From Akkermansiaceae bacterium UBA2367 (GTDB lineage: Bacteria > Verrucomicrobiota > Verrucomicrobiia > Verrucomicrobiales > DEV007), in the NCBI GenBank assembly GCA_002344525.1, contig DDTJ01000102.1, positions 1 through 24,725 of the forward strand: a stretch of DNA of 24,725 bases, given 5' to 3'. The notes under the pieces were generated by a model. It worked only from the letters and a program-made list of their open reading frames with translations. It searched no databases and had not been told where the DNA came from. The translations under genes and the position numbers were made by a program. This document shows positions 13,837-21,855 of the stretch, piece after piece (position 1 is the stretch's first letter; each line of letters opens with the position of its first letter).

Positions 13837-15321
13837 ATGAAACGATCCCGCCTTCTCGCCCTCGTCCTTACCTCGGCAGCCTTCACCGCCACTGCATCCG
13901 ATCCCATCCAGATCGGCGGACGCCGGGAGCTCTTCGCCGACCGCTTCCTGCTCGACCAACTCAACGGCACGCGGCTCCAGATGCACGCTCCACGCGACGA
14001 GGGGATCGCCTTCGAATTCGACAAGCCTTGGGAAGGACTTTTCAGCGGCTACGCCACCATCGTGACGCTGGAGGACGGTCGCCTGCGGGCTTACTATCGC
14101 GGCAAGGCCGTCGCCAACCGGGACGGCAGCGACGAGGAGATCACCTGCGTCGCCGAGTCCGCCGACGGCCGCACTTGGACCAAGCCCGAGCTCGACATCC
14201 ACGAAGTCATGGGCGCGGCGAAGAACAACGTCGTGCTGGCACAGACCGAGACCGCTGCCCACAACTTCAGCCCCTTCCGCGACGAGCGTCCCGGCGTGCC
14301 CGACGACGAGAAGTTCAAGGCCTTCGGCGGCACGATGGAGGGAGGCGGCCTGCTCGCGTGGAAGTCGCCCGACGGGCTGCGCTGGCAGAAGATGGCGGAC
14401 AAGCCCGTGATCACCAAGGAGATGGTGCCCTACAAATACATGTTCGACTCGCAGAACGTGGCCTTCTGGTCGCCCGCCGAGGGGAAATACGTGGCCTACT
14501 ACCGCGTCTTCGAGGACAACATCCGCCGCATCGTTCGCAGCGAGAGCGGGGACTTCCTGACATGGTCGCCTCCCGTGCTGCTCGGCTACCGGAATCCCGA
14601 CATGGAGGCCCCCATCGAGCATCTCTACACCAACCAGACGCATCCCTACTTCCGCGCCCCGCATCTCTACGTCGCCGTCGCCGCGCGCTTCATGCCGGGA
14701 CGTCAGGTGCTCAACGAAGAGCAGGCCAAGGCGATCAACGTGAACCCCGGCTACTTCAAGGACACCTCCGACGCCATCTTCATGACGACGCGACCGGTCG
14801 AGGGCGGCGAGAATGCCGCGAACTACGACCGCACTTTCCTGGAGGGCTTCATCCGCGGCGGCATCGGCGCACGCAACTGGGTCTCGCGCACCAACTACCC
14901 CGCGCTGAACGTCGTGCCGACAGGGCCGGAGGAGATGTCGGTGTATGTGAACCAAGACTACGCCCAGCCCACCGCCCATCTCCGCCGCTATTCGCTGCGC
15001 CTCGACGGCTTCTCTTCGCTGCATTGCGGCTACGCCGGCGGACACGCCATCACCAAGCCGCTCGTCTTCGCCGGGCGCGAGCTGTCGCTGAACTTCGCCA
15101 CCTCCGCCGCTGGTGGCGTGAAGGTCGGATTCGAGGACGCCGACGGCCAGCCCATCCCCGGATTCTCCATTGAGGATGCCGTGATGCAGATCGGCAACGA
15201 ATTGGACCGCAAGGTCACTTGGAAATCCGGTTCCGACGTCAGCTCCCTCGCCGGAAAGGCGGTGCGCCTTCGCTTTTCGATGAAGGACGCCGACATCTAT
15301 TCCTTCCAATTCACCGAATAA
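13837..15321 (+). CDS. Secreted GH32/GH43-like propeller protein (second copy)
   Basis: This 494-residue protein has a Sec signal (MKRSRLLALVLTSAAFTATAS). Propeller features include GYATIVTLEDGRLRAYYRG, CVAESADGRTWTKPEL, KNNVVLAQ, WKSPDGLRWQK, VAFWSPAEGKYVAYYRV and LTWSPPVLL, followed by a C-terminal sandwich (RELSLNFATSAAGGVKVGFEDADG). It resembles the protein from 5748 in order of motifs. The start lies 2 bp after the stop of the M14/esterase gene; the open frame upstream of it is only a shadow of that gene. Probable glycoside hydrolase; catalytic residues not assigned. Confidence 0.85.
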   Translation: MKRSRLLALVLTSAAFTATASDPIQIGGRRELFADRFLLDQLNGTRLQMHAPRDEGIAFEFDKPWEGLFSGYATIVTLEDGRLRAYYRGKAVANRDGSDEEITCVAESADGRTWTKPELDIHEVMGAAKNNVVLAQTETAAHNFSPFRDERPGVPDDEKFKAFGGTMEGGGLLAWKSPDGLRWQKMADKPVITKEMVPYKYMFDSQNVAFWSPAEGKYVAYYRVFEDNIRRIVRSESGDFLTWSPPVLLGYRNPDMEAPIEHLYTNQTHPYFRAPHLYVAVAARFMPGRQVLNEEQAKAINVNPGYFKDTSDAIFMTTRPVEGGENAANYDRTFLEGFIRGGIGARNWVSRTNYPALNVVPTGPEEMSVYVNQDYAQPTAHLRRYSLRLDGFSSLHCGYAGGHAITKPLVFAGRELSLNFATSAAGGVKVGFEDADGQPIPGFSIEDAVMQIGNELDRKVTWKSGSDVSSLAGKAVRLRFSMKDADIYSFQFTE

Positions 15322-15328
15322 TCCCGCC

Positions 15329-16543
15329 ATGTCCACCAATCCTCAGACTCCCTCCTCGCGCCGCCAGTTCCTCCGCGCCGTCGGCGGAATGTCCGGTGCG
15401 GCCCTCGTCGGCTTTTCCACCGAAGCTCGCGCCTCCACCGCCAAGGTGCTCGAAACGAAAGTCATCAGCCAAGTGCCGCAGTATTACCACGGCTGGCCCA
15501 CCCTCGCCCGGCGGAAGGACGGTACGCTGCTCGTGGTCTGCTCCGGCGGACGGCAGAAGCACGTCTGCCCCTTCGGTCGCGTGGAGCTGATCGTGTCGCA
15601 CGACGAGGGCAAGACTTGGTCCTGGCCGCGCACCTTGCTCGACACCGACATCGACGACCGCGACGCGGGCGTGGTCGAGACGCCGCAGGGCAGCCTGCTG
15701 GCGACGACCTTCACCTCCCTCTACTACGAGCAGTTCCTGACCCAAGCCGAAGGCGGGACCTTCAACCACTTCGTCACCGCCGAGACGCTCTCGGCGTGGA
15801 AGGCCGCCCACGAACGGGTCTCCGCCGAGGAACGACAGAAGCTGCTCGGGGAATGGGTGATCCGCTCCACCGACGGCGGGCTCACTTGGTCGGCTCCCGT
15901 GCCCAGCATTGTCGGCAGCCCGCACGGCCCCATCGCCCTGAAGGACGGCCGGATGCTCTATCTCGGCAAGGAAGCCTACACCGATGCCAAGCGCGTCGGA
16001 GCCTGCGAGTCCACCGACGACGGCCAGACTTGGCAATGGATCGGCGGCATCCCGACGCGGGAGGGCGACGACGCGGCCAAGAACTACTGGGAGCTTCACG
16101 CCGTCGAGGCCGACGACGGCACGATCATTGCCCACATCCGCGTCGAGGGGAAGGTCGCCAACACCGGCGAGACGCTGCAAAGCGAATCCAAGGACAGTGG
16201 CAGGACCTGGAGCGAACCGCATTCCATCGGCGTGTGGGGCCTGCCCTCGCATCTGCTCAAGCTGAACGACGGACGACTCCTGATGACCTACGGCCACCGC
16301 CGCGCTCCCTTCGGCAACCAAGCGCGTCTCAGCGAGGACAACGGCAAGACTTGGGGCGAGGCGATCATCCTCTCCGGCGACGGCGTCGGCGTGGACCTCG
16401 GCTATCCCAGCACCGTGCAGCTCGCGGACGGCTCGCTGCTGACCGTGTGGTACGAGAGCATGAACGGCGGCAAGGACTGGAACGAGACGCACGGCGGGAC
16501 CGGCATGGCCGTGCTGCGACAGGCGCATTGGACCCTGTCATGA
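15329..16543 (+). CDS. Tat-exported BNR/Asp-box sialidase-like protein
   Basis: This 404-residue protein starts with a twin-arginine signal (SSRRQFLRAVGG, then a hydrophobic stretch to EARA). Five Asp-box motifs are visible: SHDEGKTW near residue 90, STDGGLTW near 180, STDDGQTW near 228, SKDSGRTW near 287 and SEDNGKTW near 335. This fits a full sialidase-type six-bladed propeller. The C-terminal DLGYPSTVQLADGSLLTVWYES parallels the 10176 protein. Tat rather than Sec export, unlike its paralogue, hints at folding or metal loading in the cytoplasm. The gene lies 7 bp after the previous stop and its TGA overlaps the next ATG. Confidence 0.88.
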   Translation: MSTNPQTPSSRRQFLRAVGGMSGAALVGFSTEARASTAKVLETKVISQVPQYYHGWPTLARRKDGTLLVVCSGGRQKHVCPFGRVELIVSHDEGKTWSWPRTLLDTDIDDRDAGVVETPQGSLLATTFTSLYYEQFLTQAEGGTFNHFVTAETLSAWKAAHERVSAEERQKLLGEWVIRSTDGGLTWSAPVPSIVGSPHGPIALKDGRMLYLGKEAYTDAKRVGACESTDDGQTWQWIGGIPTREGDDAAKNYWELHAVEADDGTIIAHIRVEGKVANTGETLQSESKDSGRTWSEPHSIGVWGLPSHLLKLNDGRLLMTYGHRRAPFGNQARLSEDNGKTWGEAIILSGDGVGVDLGYPSTVQLADGSLLTVWYESMNGGKDWNETHGGTGMAVLRQAHWTLS

Positions 16544-19134
16544 GCATGACCGGCCCCTGTCAGGTTCGCCGATCCCTCGCGGCGATCGGAGCGATGCTCC
16601 TGCCATGGTCGCTTCCTGCGGAAGATCCCGACGCTCCCATCCTCGGGATCTGGCTGATGGGACAATCCCTCTGCGACGGATCGGAGTCGCTGCCGATCGT
16701 GACGACAGAGGACACCGGCTGGGGCAACTACGCCTTCCGCCGGGGCGTCCGCACTTGGCGGGCGATGGACCATTCCGCGACCCCGGAGACGCGGTCGGCG
16801 GAGCAATTCGAGTTCGTCCCCCTTCGTGCCGAGGTGAACGGCGGTCTCGGCGAAACCGTGGCCAACGGCCTCGCCGACCATTTGAAGGCCTCGATTCTGG
16901 CGACGAAGCCGGGCGGCGAACGAAACGGTCCGCCGCATTTCCTCATCGCCTGTGCCGGGCAGGGGGGACGCCAGATTCAGGAGCTCGCTCCCGGCGACCT
17001 CTCGACCGATCCCCGCACGCCGGAGTCGCGGCGGCACGGAGGCGGCTACTACCGCACCAGCCTCGACGACGCCCGGCGCGCGAGGGAGCAGGCCGAGGCG
17101 CAGGGGCGGGAGTTCCGCATCGAGGCCCTCTACTGGATGCAGGGGGAGGGGAATGGCGGTCCGACCGGAGGCCTCGTGCCGACGCGCTGGGACGTGGAAC
17201 TGCCGCGCCGGGAGGGGCTCGCCTGGTATCGCGACCAGCTCGTCGCCTACCGCAGGCAGTGGTCGGGGGATCTTTGCGAAATCACCGGGCAGGGCGGCGA
17301 GATCCCCCTGTTCACTTATCAGACGCTCGGCCCGGCGGGGCAGGCGCAGCTCCTGGCGGCGGATGCCGATCCGTCGATTCATCTGGTCGGCCCGCACTAC
17401 GCCGTGTCCAGCGCGATCAACAGCCGCACCGCTCCGGGACGGCATGGCGACGCCATCCACCTCTCCGCCGACGGCGAGCGCTGGTGGGGCGAGCAAGTCG
17501 CGAAGGTGATGCACCGGGTCCTGCACGGGAAGGAAGCTTGGCAGCCGCTCCGCCCGCTGAGCGCCGAGTTCGAGACGGGGCGCGGCAGCGTGCTCGTCGA
17601 GTTCTCCGTGCCGCGTCCGCCGTTGGTGCTGGACACGGATTTCCTGCCACGGCAAGAGACCGAAGCGGGCGGCGGATCCTCCTCCCTTGCCGGATTCCAG
17701 GTTCGCGACGGAGCGGGACGGCCCCTAGCGATCGCGTCGGTGGAGGTGGCCGCGCCCACGCGGCTCCGCCTTCGTCTCGTCGAGCCCTTGCCGGAGGGCG
17801 AGACTTGCCGGATCGGCTACGGTCATCCTGCGGCGGGTTCGCTGAGAAATATCGCTGCGATCCGGCAAGGTCCGGAACGGGAGGGAAAGAGGCGCGAGGA
17901 GATCGTCATCGAGGGGCGCTTTCCAGACAAGCTCCGGCCTCTGACCGACGAGGGCGCTTTCTTCGTGATGAACCGTTCCACCGAGGCTCCCGCGCGGGCG
18001 ACCGTGCGCCGCGTGCGCGAGGAAGGCGGGACCACCGTGCTGGAATACGATCCGGACGAACTCCGCGACGGCACTCCCTTCGCCGTTGGGCAGGAACTCG
18101 TGGCGATGCGCCCCTTCAGCTACGGCAACCTGCGGGATTCGGACGAGGCCGCCTCCGTCCACGCCTTCGCCGATGCCGCCTACGGCACGCGCGCCGGAAA
18201 GCCCTATCCGCTCTGGAACTGGTGCATTCTCTTTTCCGATTTGGAGATCGGCCCGCGCCCCGAGGTTGAGTCGGTCCAGCGCCCTCCCGACGCAGCGGCT
18301 CACCGGGGACGGTTCGCCCCACCGGGCTGCCGCCTACACGGTGGCGAGGGGAGTCGCGAGCCCTTCCGCTGCGGCGAGAGCGTTCTGGTTCGCGTCGAAG
18401 GAGAGGAAGGCGTCCGCCTCCATCCCCAAGGCCGCGGCGATGTGCAGCACGTCGAAGCTGCGATGGCCTCCGAGGAAGGTGCGGGCTTTGGAGACGCGTT
18501 CGGCGAGCGCGAGGACTTGGGTGAGATGGCCATCCGCGAGCCGGATCGCATCGCGGTCGAGATGCTGCCTCAGTTTCGCAATCATCCGCTCGGCCTCGGA
18601 ATAGGGGAATCCGAGTCTCCGGTCCTTGCTATGGCGGAAGGCTTGGAACCGGACCGATTGGCGGAATTCCCAGAGCAACAGCCGGGAGGCCGTGAGGGGC
18701 TGCTCCAGCGATGCGAAGCAGGCGAGCGCCCTTTCCGAATTGCCCTGCTTTCGGTAGAGGGCGCAGAGAAAGGAGGTGTCGGCGGCGATTTTCAACTGAA
18801 GTCTCCAAGTTCGGCTTCGCGCATCTCCCGCACTTCCTCGGCCGAGAAGACCCTGTCGCCCCACGTTTCCTTCAACCAGCGCCGATGCTCATCCGCATCG
18901 AAGACAGGCGTCTGCTTCCGGCCCGGAGGCGAAAGCTTGGCCACCGCCTTGCCGTGCTTCGTGATCTCGATCTCCTCGCCGTCGGCGAGCCATTCCTCGA
19001 CCTTGGCAAAATCGTATCGCAAATCCCGGACCGTAAGCGTTTTCATGATGAATTGTGACAGAATTTTCCATCACTTTCTCCCCGAAATCAAACCCCTCGT
19101 CCGCCAAGCCTCCTCCCATGTCCGCCGAACCTGA
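16540..19134 (+). CDS. SGNH-type (sialate O-acetylesterase-like) hydrolase with abnormal 3' extension
   Basis: The start overlaps the previous stop as ATGA. A signal-like N-terminus (RRSLAAIGAMLLPWSLPAED) is followed by LGIWLMGQSLCDG, block I of the SGNH/SASA family with S in MGQS, then CAGQGGRQI and YWMQGEGNG, and HGDAIHLSADG as block V with the D..H pair. It should be a secreted carbohydrate acetylesterase. The believable protein ends near residue 575-590 (LWNWCILFSDLEIGPRPEVE). The frame then stays open for a further 270 or so residues, which are the exact antisense of the toxin-antitoxin module at 18334-19046, and stops at 19134, inside the next gene. I report the open frame as it stands; a lost stop codon caused by insertion of the module is the likely reason. 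Confidence 0.72.
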   Translation: MSMTGPCQVRRSLAAIGAMLLPWSLPAEDPDAPILGIWLMGQSLCDGSESLPIVTTEDTGWGNYAFRRGVRTWRAMDHSATPETRSAEQFEFVPLRAEVNGGLGETVANGLADHLKASILATKPGGERNGPPHFLIACAGQGGRQIQELAPGDLSTDPRTPESRRHGGGYYRTSLDDARRAREQAEAQGREFRIEALYWMQGEGNGGPTGGLVPTRWDVELPRREGLAWYRDQLVAYRRQWSGDLCEITGQGGEIPLFTYQTLGPAGQAQLLAADADPSIHLVGPHYAVSSAINSRTAPGRHGDAIHLSADGERWWGEQVAKVMHRVLHGKEAWQPLRPLSAEFETGRGSVLVEFSVPRPPLVLDTDFLPRQETEAGGGSSSLAGFQVRDGAGRPLAIASVEVAAPTRLRLRLVEPLPEGETCRIGYGHPAAGSLRNIAAIRQGPEREGKRREEIVIEGRFPDKLRPLTDEGAFFVMNRSTEAPARATVRRVREEGGTTVLEYDPDELRDGTPFAVGQELVAMRPFSYGNLRDSDEAASVHAFADAAYGTRAGKPYPLWNWCILFSDLEIGPRPEVESVQRPPDAAAHRGRFAPPGCRLHGGEGSREPFRCGESVLVRVEGEEGVRLHPQGRGDVQHVEAAMASEEGAGFGDAFGEREDLGEMAIREPDRIAVEMLPQFRNHPLGLGIGESESPVLAMAEGLEPDRLAEFPEQQPGGREGLLQRCEAGERPFRIALLSVEGAEKGGVGGDFQLKSPSSASRISRTSSAEKTLSPHVSFNQRRCSSASKTGVCFRPGGESLATALPCFVISISSPSASHSSTLAKSYRKSRTVSVFMMNCDRIFHHFLPEIKPLVRQASSHVRRT
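18334..18795 (-). CDS. PIN-domain (VapC-like) toxin
   Basis: This is a 153-residue predicted ribonuclease toxin. Acidic PIN residues are visible: D in IAADTSFL at the N-terminus, E in LLLWEFRQ, D in HRSFDVLHIAAALGMEA and D in FLSFDANQ. The length is normal for the family. The start is TTG at 18795, which overlaps the antitoxin stop as TTGA; a longer frame from 18864 would overlap the antitoxin gene by 73 bp and gives a non-family N-terminus. PIN toxins cut RNA in a metal-dependent way and are held inactive by the antitoxin. The whole gene is antisense to the 3' extension of the esterase frame. Confidence 0.85.
   Translation of the reverse strand: MKIAADTSFLCALYRKQGNSERALACFASLEQPLTASRLLLWEFRQSVRFQAFRHSKDRRLGFPYSEAERMIAKLRQHLDRDAIRLADGHLTQVLALAERVSKARTFLGGHRSFDVLHIAAALGMEADAFLSFDANQNALAAAEGLATPLATV
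18792..19046 (-). CDS. Phd/YefM-family antitoxin
   Basis: This 84-residue protein starts MKTLTVRDLRYDFAKVEEWL and continues GEEIEITKHGKAVAKLSP, the standard Phd/YefM DNA-binding fold, with a charged C-terminal tail (FSAEEVREMREAELGDFS) expected to wrap the toxin. It is first in a two-gene module with the PIN toxin (4-nt overlap) and probably represses their joint promoter. A 20-bp dyad lies 9 bp upstream of its ATG. Its direction is opposite to all nearby operon genes, consistent with separate acquisition. Confidence 0.9.
   Translation of the reverse strand: MKTLTVRDLRYDFAKVEEWLADGEEIEITKHGKAVAKLSPPGRKQTPVFDADEHRRWLKETWGDRVFSAEEVREMREAELGDFS
19055..19074. promoter_or_regulatory. Candidate Phd operator of the toxin-antitoxin module
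   Basis: This is a 20-bp dyad of the form GTGA-N2-GAA-N2-TTC-N2-TCAC, with 14 of 20 positions symmetric. It lies between the antitoxin start (19046) and the amidohydrolase-aminotransferase start (19118). Type II antitoxins normally bind a palindrome over their own promoter, so autorepression is the expected function. Because the two genes diverge here it might also affect the fusion gene. Confidence 0.55.
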
Positions 19135-21457
19135 ACCCAATCCCTACGTCTGGGCCGAAATCGAGGCATCCGACCTCGATCTCTGGCACCGTCACCTCGC
19201 CGATTTCGTCCCGCCCGACGCCTTCGATGCCCACGCCCATCTCTGGCGGGTCGCCGATCTCGGCTCTCCCACACCCGCCCTCGCCGCCGCCGGGCCCGAG
19301 GTCGTGACCCGCGCGGTCTACAACGAACGGCTTTCCCTCTGGATGCCGGACCGCTGCCCGACAGGCGGGCTGTTCTTTCCCTTTCCCACCCGCGTCCTCA
19401 ATGTCGAGGCGGCGAACCGGCATCTCGCCGACGAAATGCGGGCCGATCCGCAGTCGCGCGGACTGATGATCGTGACTCCCCGCCAGGATCCGGCGGCGGT
19501 GGAACGGCAGCTTAACGAGGACGGCATCGCCGGGTTCAAGGTCTACCATCTCTTCGCGGAGCGCCCGGACACGCTCTTTGCCCCCACCGAGGAGTTCATC
19601 CCCGAGTGGGCCTGGGAGTTGGCGGACCAGCGAGGTCTCGCCATCATGCTCCACATGGTCCTGCCCCGCGCCCTCGCCGAGGCGGAGAACCAGCGATACA
19701 TCCGTCAGCATTGCGTGCGCTATCCGAAGGCCAAGCTCATCCTCGCCCATGCCGCGCGGGGCTTCTGCGGACGCCATACGGTCGAGGGCATCGCGTCGCT
19801 GCGCGGACTCGACAACGTCTACTTCGATACCTCGGCCGTGTGCGAAGCCTCGGCCTTCGAGGCGATTCTCGAAGTCTTCGGACCCACCCGGCTCTGGTAT
19901 GGCGCGGACTTTTGCGTCACCGAGATGCGGAGCCGTTGCGTGAACCTTGCCGACGGCTTCCTCTGGCTCGACGAGATCCGCGCCGATTTCCGGAAATCGC
20001 GCTTCGCCCGTCCCACCTTGCTCGGGCTGGAGTCGCTCCTCGCCCTGAAGGAGGCCTGCGAAAACCGCCATCTCGATGCGACGGACGTGGAGGAGATCTT
20101 CTGTCTTGGCGCGAGGCGTGTTCTCGGTTTGCCCCTGCCGCGCCGGGTTCCCGATGTGCAGACCGCCTACCGCGAGGCCAAGGCCATCATTCCTGGCGGA
20201 ACCCAGCTCCTCAGCAAGCGGCCCGAGATGTTCGCGCCGGAGCAATGGCCCGCCTACTACCGCGAGGCGAGAGGCTGCGAGATCATCGACATGGAAGGGC
20301 GCAAGTTCCTTGACATGAGCATGGGAGGAATCCTTTCGACGATCTTGGGATATGCCGATCCGGAGGTGAATGCCGCCGTCATGCGCCGCGTTTCCCTCGG
20401 CGCGATGTCCACCCTCCAGACCCACGACGAGGTCGATCTGGCGCGGGAGCTGTTCGACCTCCACCCGTGGGCGGACCAGGCCCGCTTCACCCGCGGCGGC
20501 GGGGAGAGCATGGCCGTGGCCGTCCGCATCGCCCGCGCTGCGACCGGGCGCGACCGGATCGCCCTCTGCGGCTACCACGGCTGGCACGATTGGTATCTCG
20601 CGGCGAACCTGTCGGGCACGGACGGGCTCGACGGGCATCTCCTTCCCGGACTCGATCCTGTCGGCGTGCCGGCTCCGCTCGCCGGGAGCACGCTGACCTT
20701 CCGCTACAACCGGCTCGACGAGCTCGACGCGATCCTTGCGAAGCACGGCGGCGAGCTCGCCGCGATCGTGATGGAGCCGATCCGACACGCCGATCCCGAA
20801 CCCGGCTTTCTCGAAGGCGTGCGCGAGCGCTGCGACCGCCACGGCGTCCGCTTGGTCTTCGACGAGATCTCCTGCGGCTGGAGGCTCTGCCTCGGCGGGG
20901 CGCATTTGAAATACGGCGTCGTCCCCGATCTCGCCGTCTTTGCCAAAGCCCTCGGCAACGGCTTTCCCATCGGAGCCGTGATTGGGCGCTCCGCGACGAT
21001 GGAGGCGGCGCAGCGAGCCTTCATCTCCAGCACTTTCTGGACCGAGGGCGTCGGCCCGGCGGCGGCGCTCGCCTGCGTGCGCAAGATGAGATCGCTCGAC
21101 GTGCCCTCCCATCTCGCCCGCATCGGAAATGCGGTGATGTCGGGCTGGCGCGAGCTGGGCACGAAACACGGTCTGCCAGTAAAGGCCGGAGGACGGCCGG
21201 AAATGGCCCTGCTCGTCTTCGACCATCCCGAGGCGGCGGCCCTGCTCACCCTGATGACGACGCGGATGCTGGAGCGCGGCTTCCTCGCTGGAGGCGGCTT
21301 CAACGCCATGCTCGCCCACGAAGAGAGGCACGTCGCCGCCTACCTCCAAGCCCTCGATGGAGTGTTCGCGGAACTGGCCGACGCCTTGGCGAAAGGGGAT
21401 GTCGTCGCCCGCCTCGGCGGTCCGGTGAAGCACACGGGATTCGCGCGACTGACGTGA
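19118..21457 (+). CDS. Amidohydrolase / class III aminotransferase fusion protein
   Basis: This 779-residue predicted cytoplasmic protein joins two enzymes. Residues about 1-340 are an amidohydrolase-2 TIM barrel: HxH in DAHAHLW (H39, H41), K141 in GFKVYH, H179 in IMLHM, H211 in LAHAARG and D264 in YGADF would bind metal. Residues about 347-779 are a glutamate-1-semialdehyde-aminotransferase-like, PLP-dependent domain: RFTRGGGESMAVAVRIARAATGRD, GYHGWHDWYLAANL, D582 in FDEIS and K610 in FAKALGNGFPIGA as the Schiff-base lysine. Coupled deacylation or lactone opening with transamination of an amino-sugar acid would fit, but this is inference. I chose ATG 19118 because the upstream GTG at 19055 lies in the antitoxin operator. 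No stop or frameshift divides the halves. Confidence 0.88.
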   Translation: MSAEPEPNPYVWAEIEASDLDLWHRHLADFVPPDAFDAHAHLWRVADLGSPTPALAAAGPEVVTRAVYNERLSLWMPDRCPTGGLFFPFPTRVLNVEAANRHLADEMRADPQSRGLMIVTPRQDPAAVERQLNEDGIAGFKVYHLFAERPDTLFAPTEEFIPEWAWELADQRGLAIMLHMVLPRALAEAENQRYIRQHCVRYPKAKLILAHAARGFCGRHTVEGIASLRGLDNVYFDTSAVCEASAFEAILEVFGPTRLWYGADFCVTEMRSRCVNLADGFLWLDEIRADFRKSRFARPTLLGLESLLALKEACENRHLDATDVEEIFCLGARRVLGLPLPRRVPDVQTAYREAKAIIPGGTQLLSKRPEMFAPEQWPAYYREARGCEIIDMEGRKFLDMSMGGILSTILGYADPEVNAAVMRRVSLGAMSTLQTHDEVDLARELFDLHPWADQARFTRGGGESMAVAVRIARAATGRDRIALCGYHGWHDWYLAANLSGTDGLDGHLLPGLDPVGVPAPLAGSTLTFRYNRLDELDAILAKHGGELAAIVMEPIRHADPEPGFLEGVRERCDRHGVRLVFDEISCGWRLCLGGAHLKYGVVPDLAVFAKALGNGFPIGAVIGRSATMEAAQRAFISSTFWTEGVGPAAALACVRKMRSLDVPSHLARIGNAVMSGWRELGTKHGLPVKAGGRPEMALLVFDHPEAAALLTLMTTRMLERGFLAGGGFNAMLAHEERHVAAYLQALDGVFAELADALAKGDVVARLGGPVKHTGFARLT

Positions 21458-21506
21458 ACTCGACTGAAATGCGAGCTGACACGAATGGCGCTCGGTCAAG
21501 CGGAAT

Positions 21507-21587
21507 GGTAGGGACGCCTGGCTCAGACCTCCGCCGCAAGGTCGCGCAAGGCATCAATGGCGGACGCCTGAGCCAGGCGTCCCTACC
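21507..21587. repeat. Second-type BIME-like palindromic element
   Basis: The arms GGTAGGGACGCCTGGCTCAG (21507-21526) and its exact reverse complement (21568-21587) are 20 nt each with a 41-nt spacer. The right side also contains a self-contained hairpin GGACGCCTG-N3-CAGGCGTCC (21562-21582). It differs in sequence from the RAYT-linked elements. It sits 50 bp after the stop of the fusion gene and may act as a terminator or mRNA-stabilising structure. A separate RAYT elsewhere in the genome would be expected. Confidence 0.85.
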
Positions 21588-21855
21588 CAAGCTTCGCGTT
21601 TGGATCGGATGCCATACCTTAACCGATTGCCATTCGGGCTAAGATTTCCCCCACCCCGCCCGTCTCAGGTATCGCGGGCGGCGTGGCGCGTTCCACATGG
21701 AATGTTCCGAAATCCCGGCATTCAAATTCAACGAACTTTTCACATCAGCCGGAATCCCTTCGGACTCGACGCCGCCGGGACCGGCCGGGAATTGTGTTTG
21801 AAGGGGATACGCCCTCCGCTTACCTTCCTCCGACATCCGACCTCACGCACCGCCG
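21588..21855. other. Intergenic region ahead of the TPR-protein gene
   Basis: No gene is visible on either strand between the palindromic element and 21856. The stretch holds TTCCACATGGAATGTTCC at 21691-21708, two overlapping dyads that share an 11-base core with the palindrome at 1271-1288. The AT-richer patch 21720-21750 is the most promoter-like part, but I see no convincing -35/-10 pair. Confidence 0.3.

Noticed and set aside
10176..16543. Canonical sialic acid utilisation (nan) cluster
   Set aside because: BNR proteins and an acetylesterase are present, but no N-acetylneuraminate lyase, kinase, epimerase or transporter is visible. The BNR fold alone does not prove sialidase activity.
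18796..18864. Longer toxin start at 18864
   Set aside because: It would overlap the antitoxin gene by 73 bp, and the PIN fold starts at the TTG overlapping the antitoxin stop.
19055..19117. GTG start at 19055 for the amidohydrolase-aminotransferase gene
   Set aside because: It lies in the antitoxin operator, and the added residues are not family-like; ATG 19118 leads straight into the barrel.
19088..21499. About 800-codon open frame on the minus strand
   Set aside because: It is the antisense shadow of the amidohydrolase-aminotransferase gene, whose two active sites are intact.
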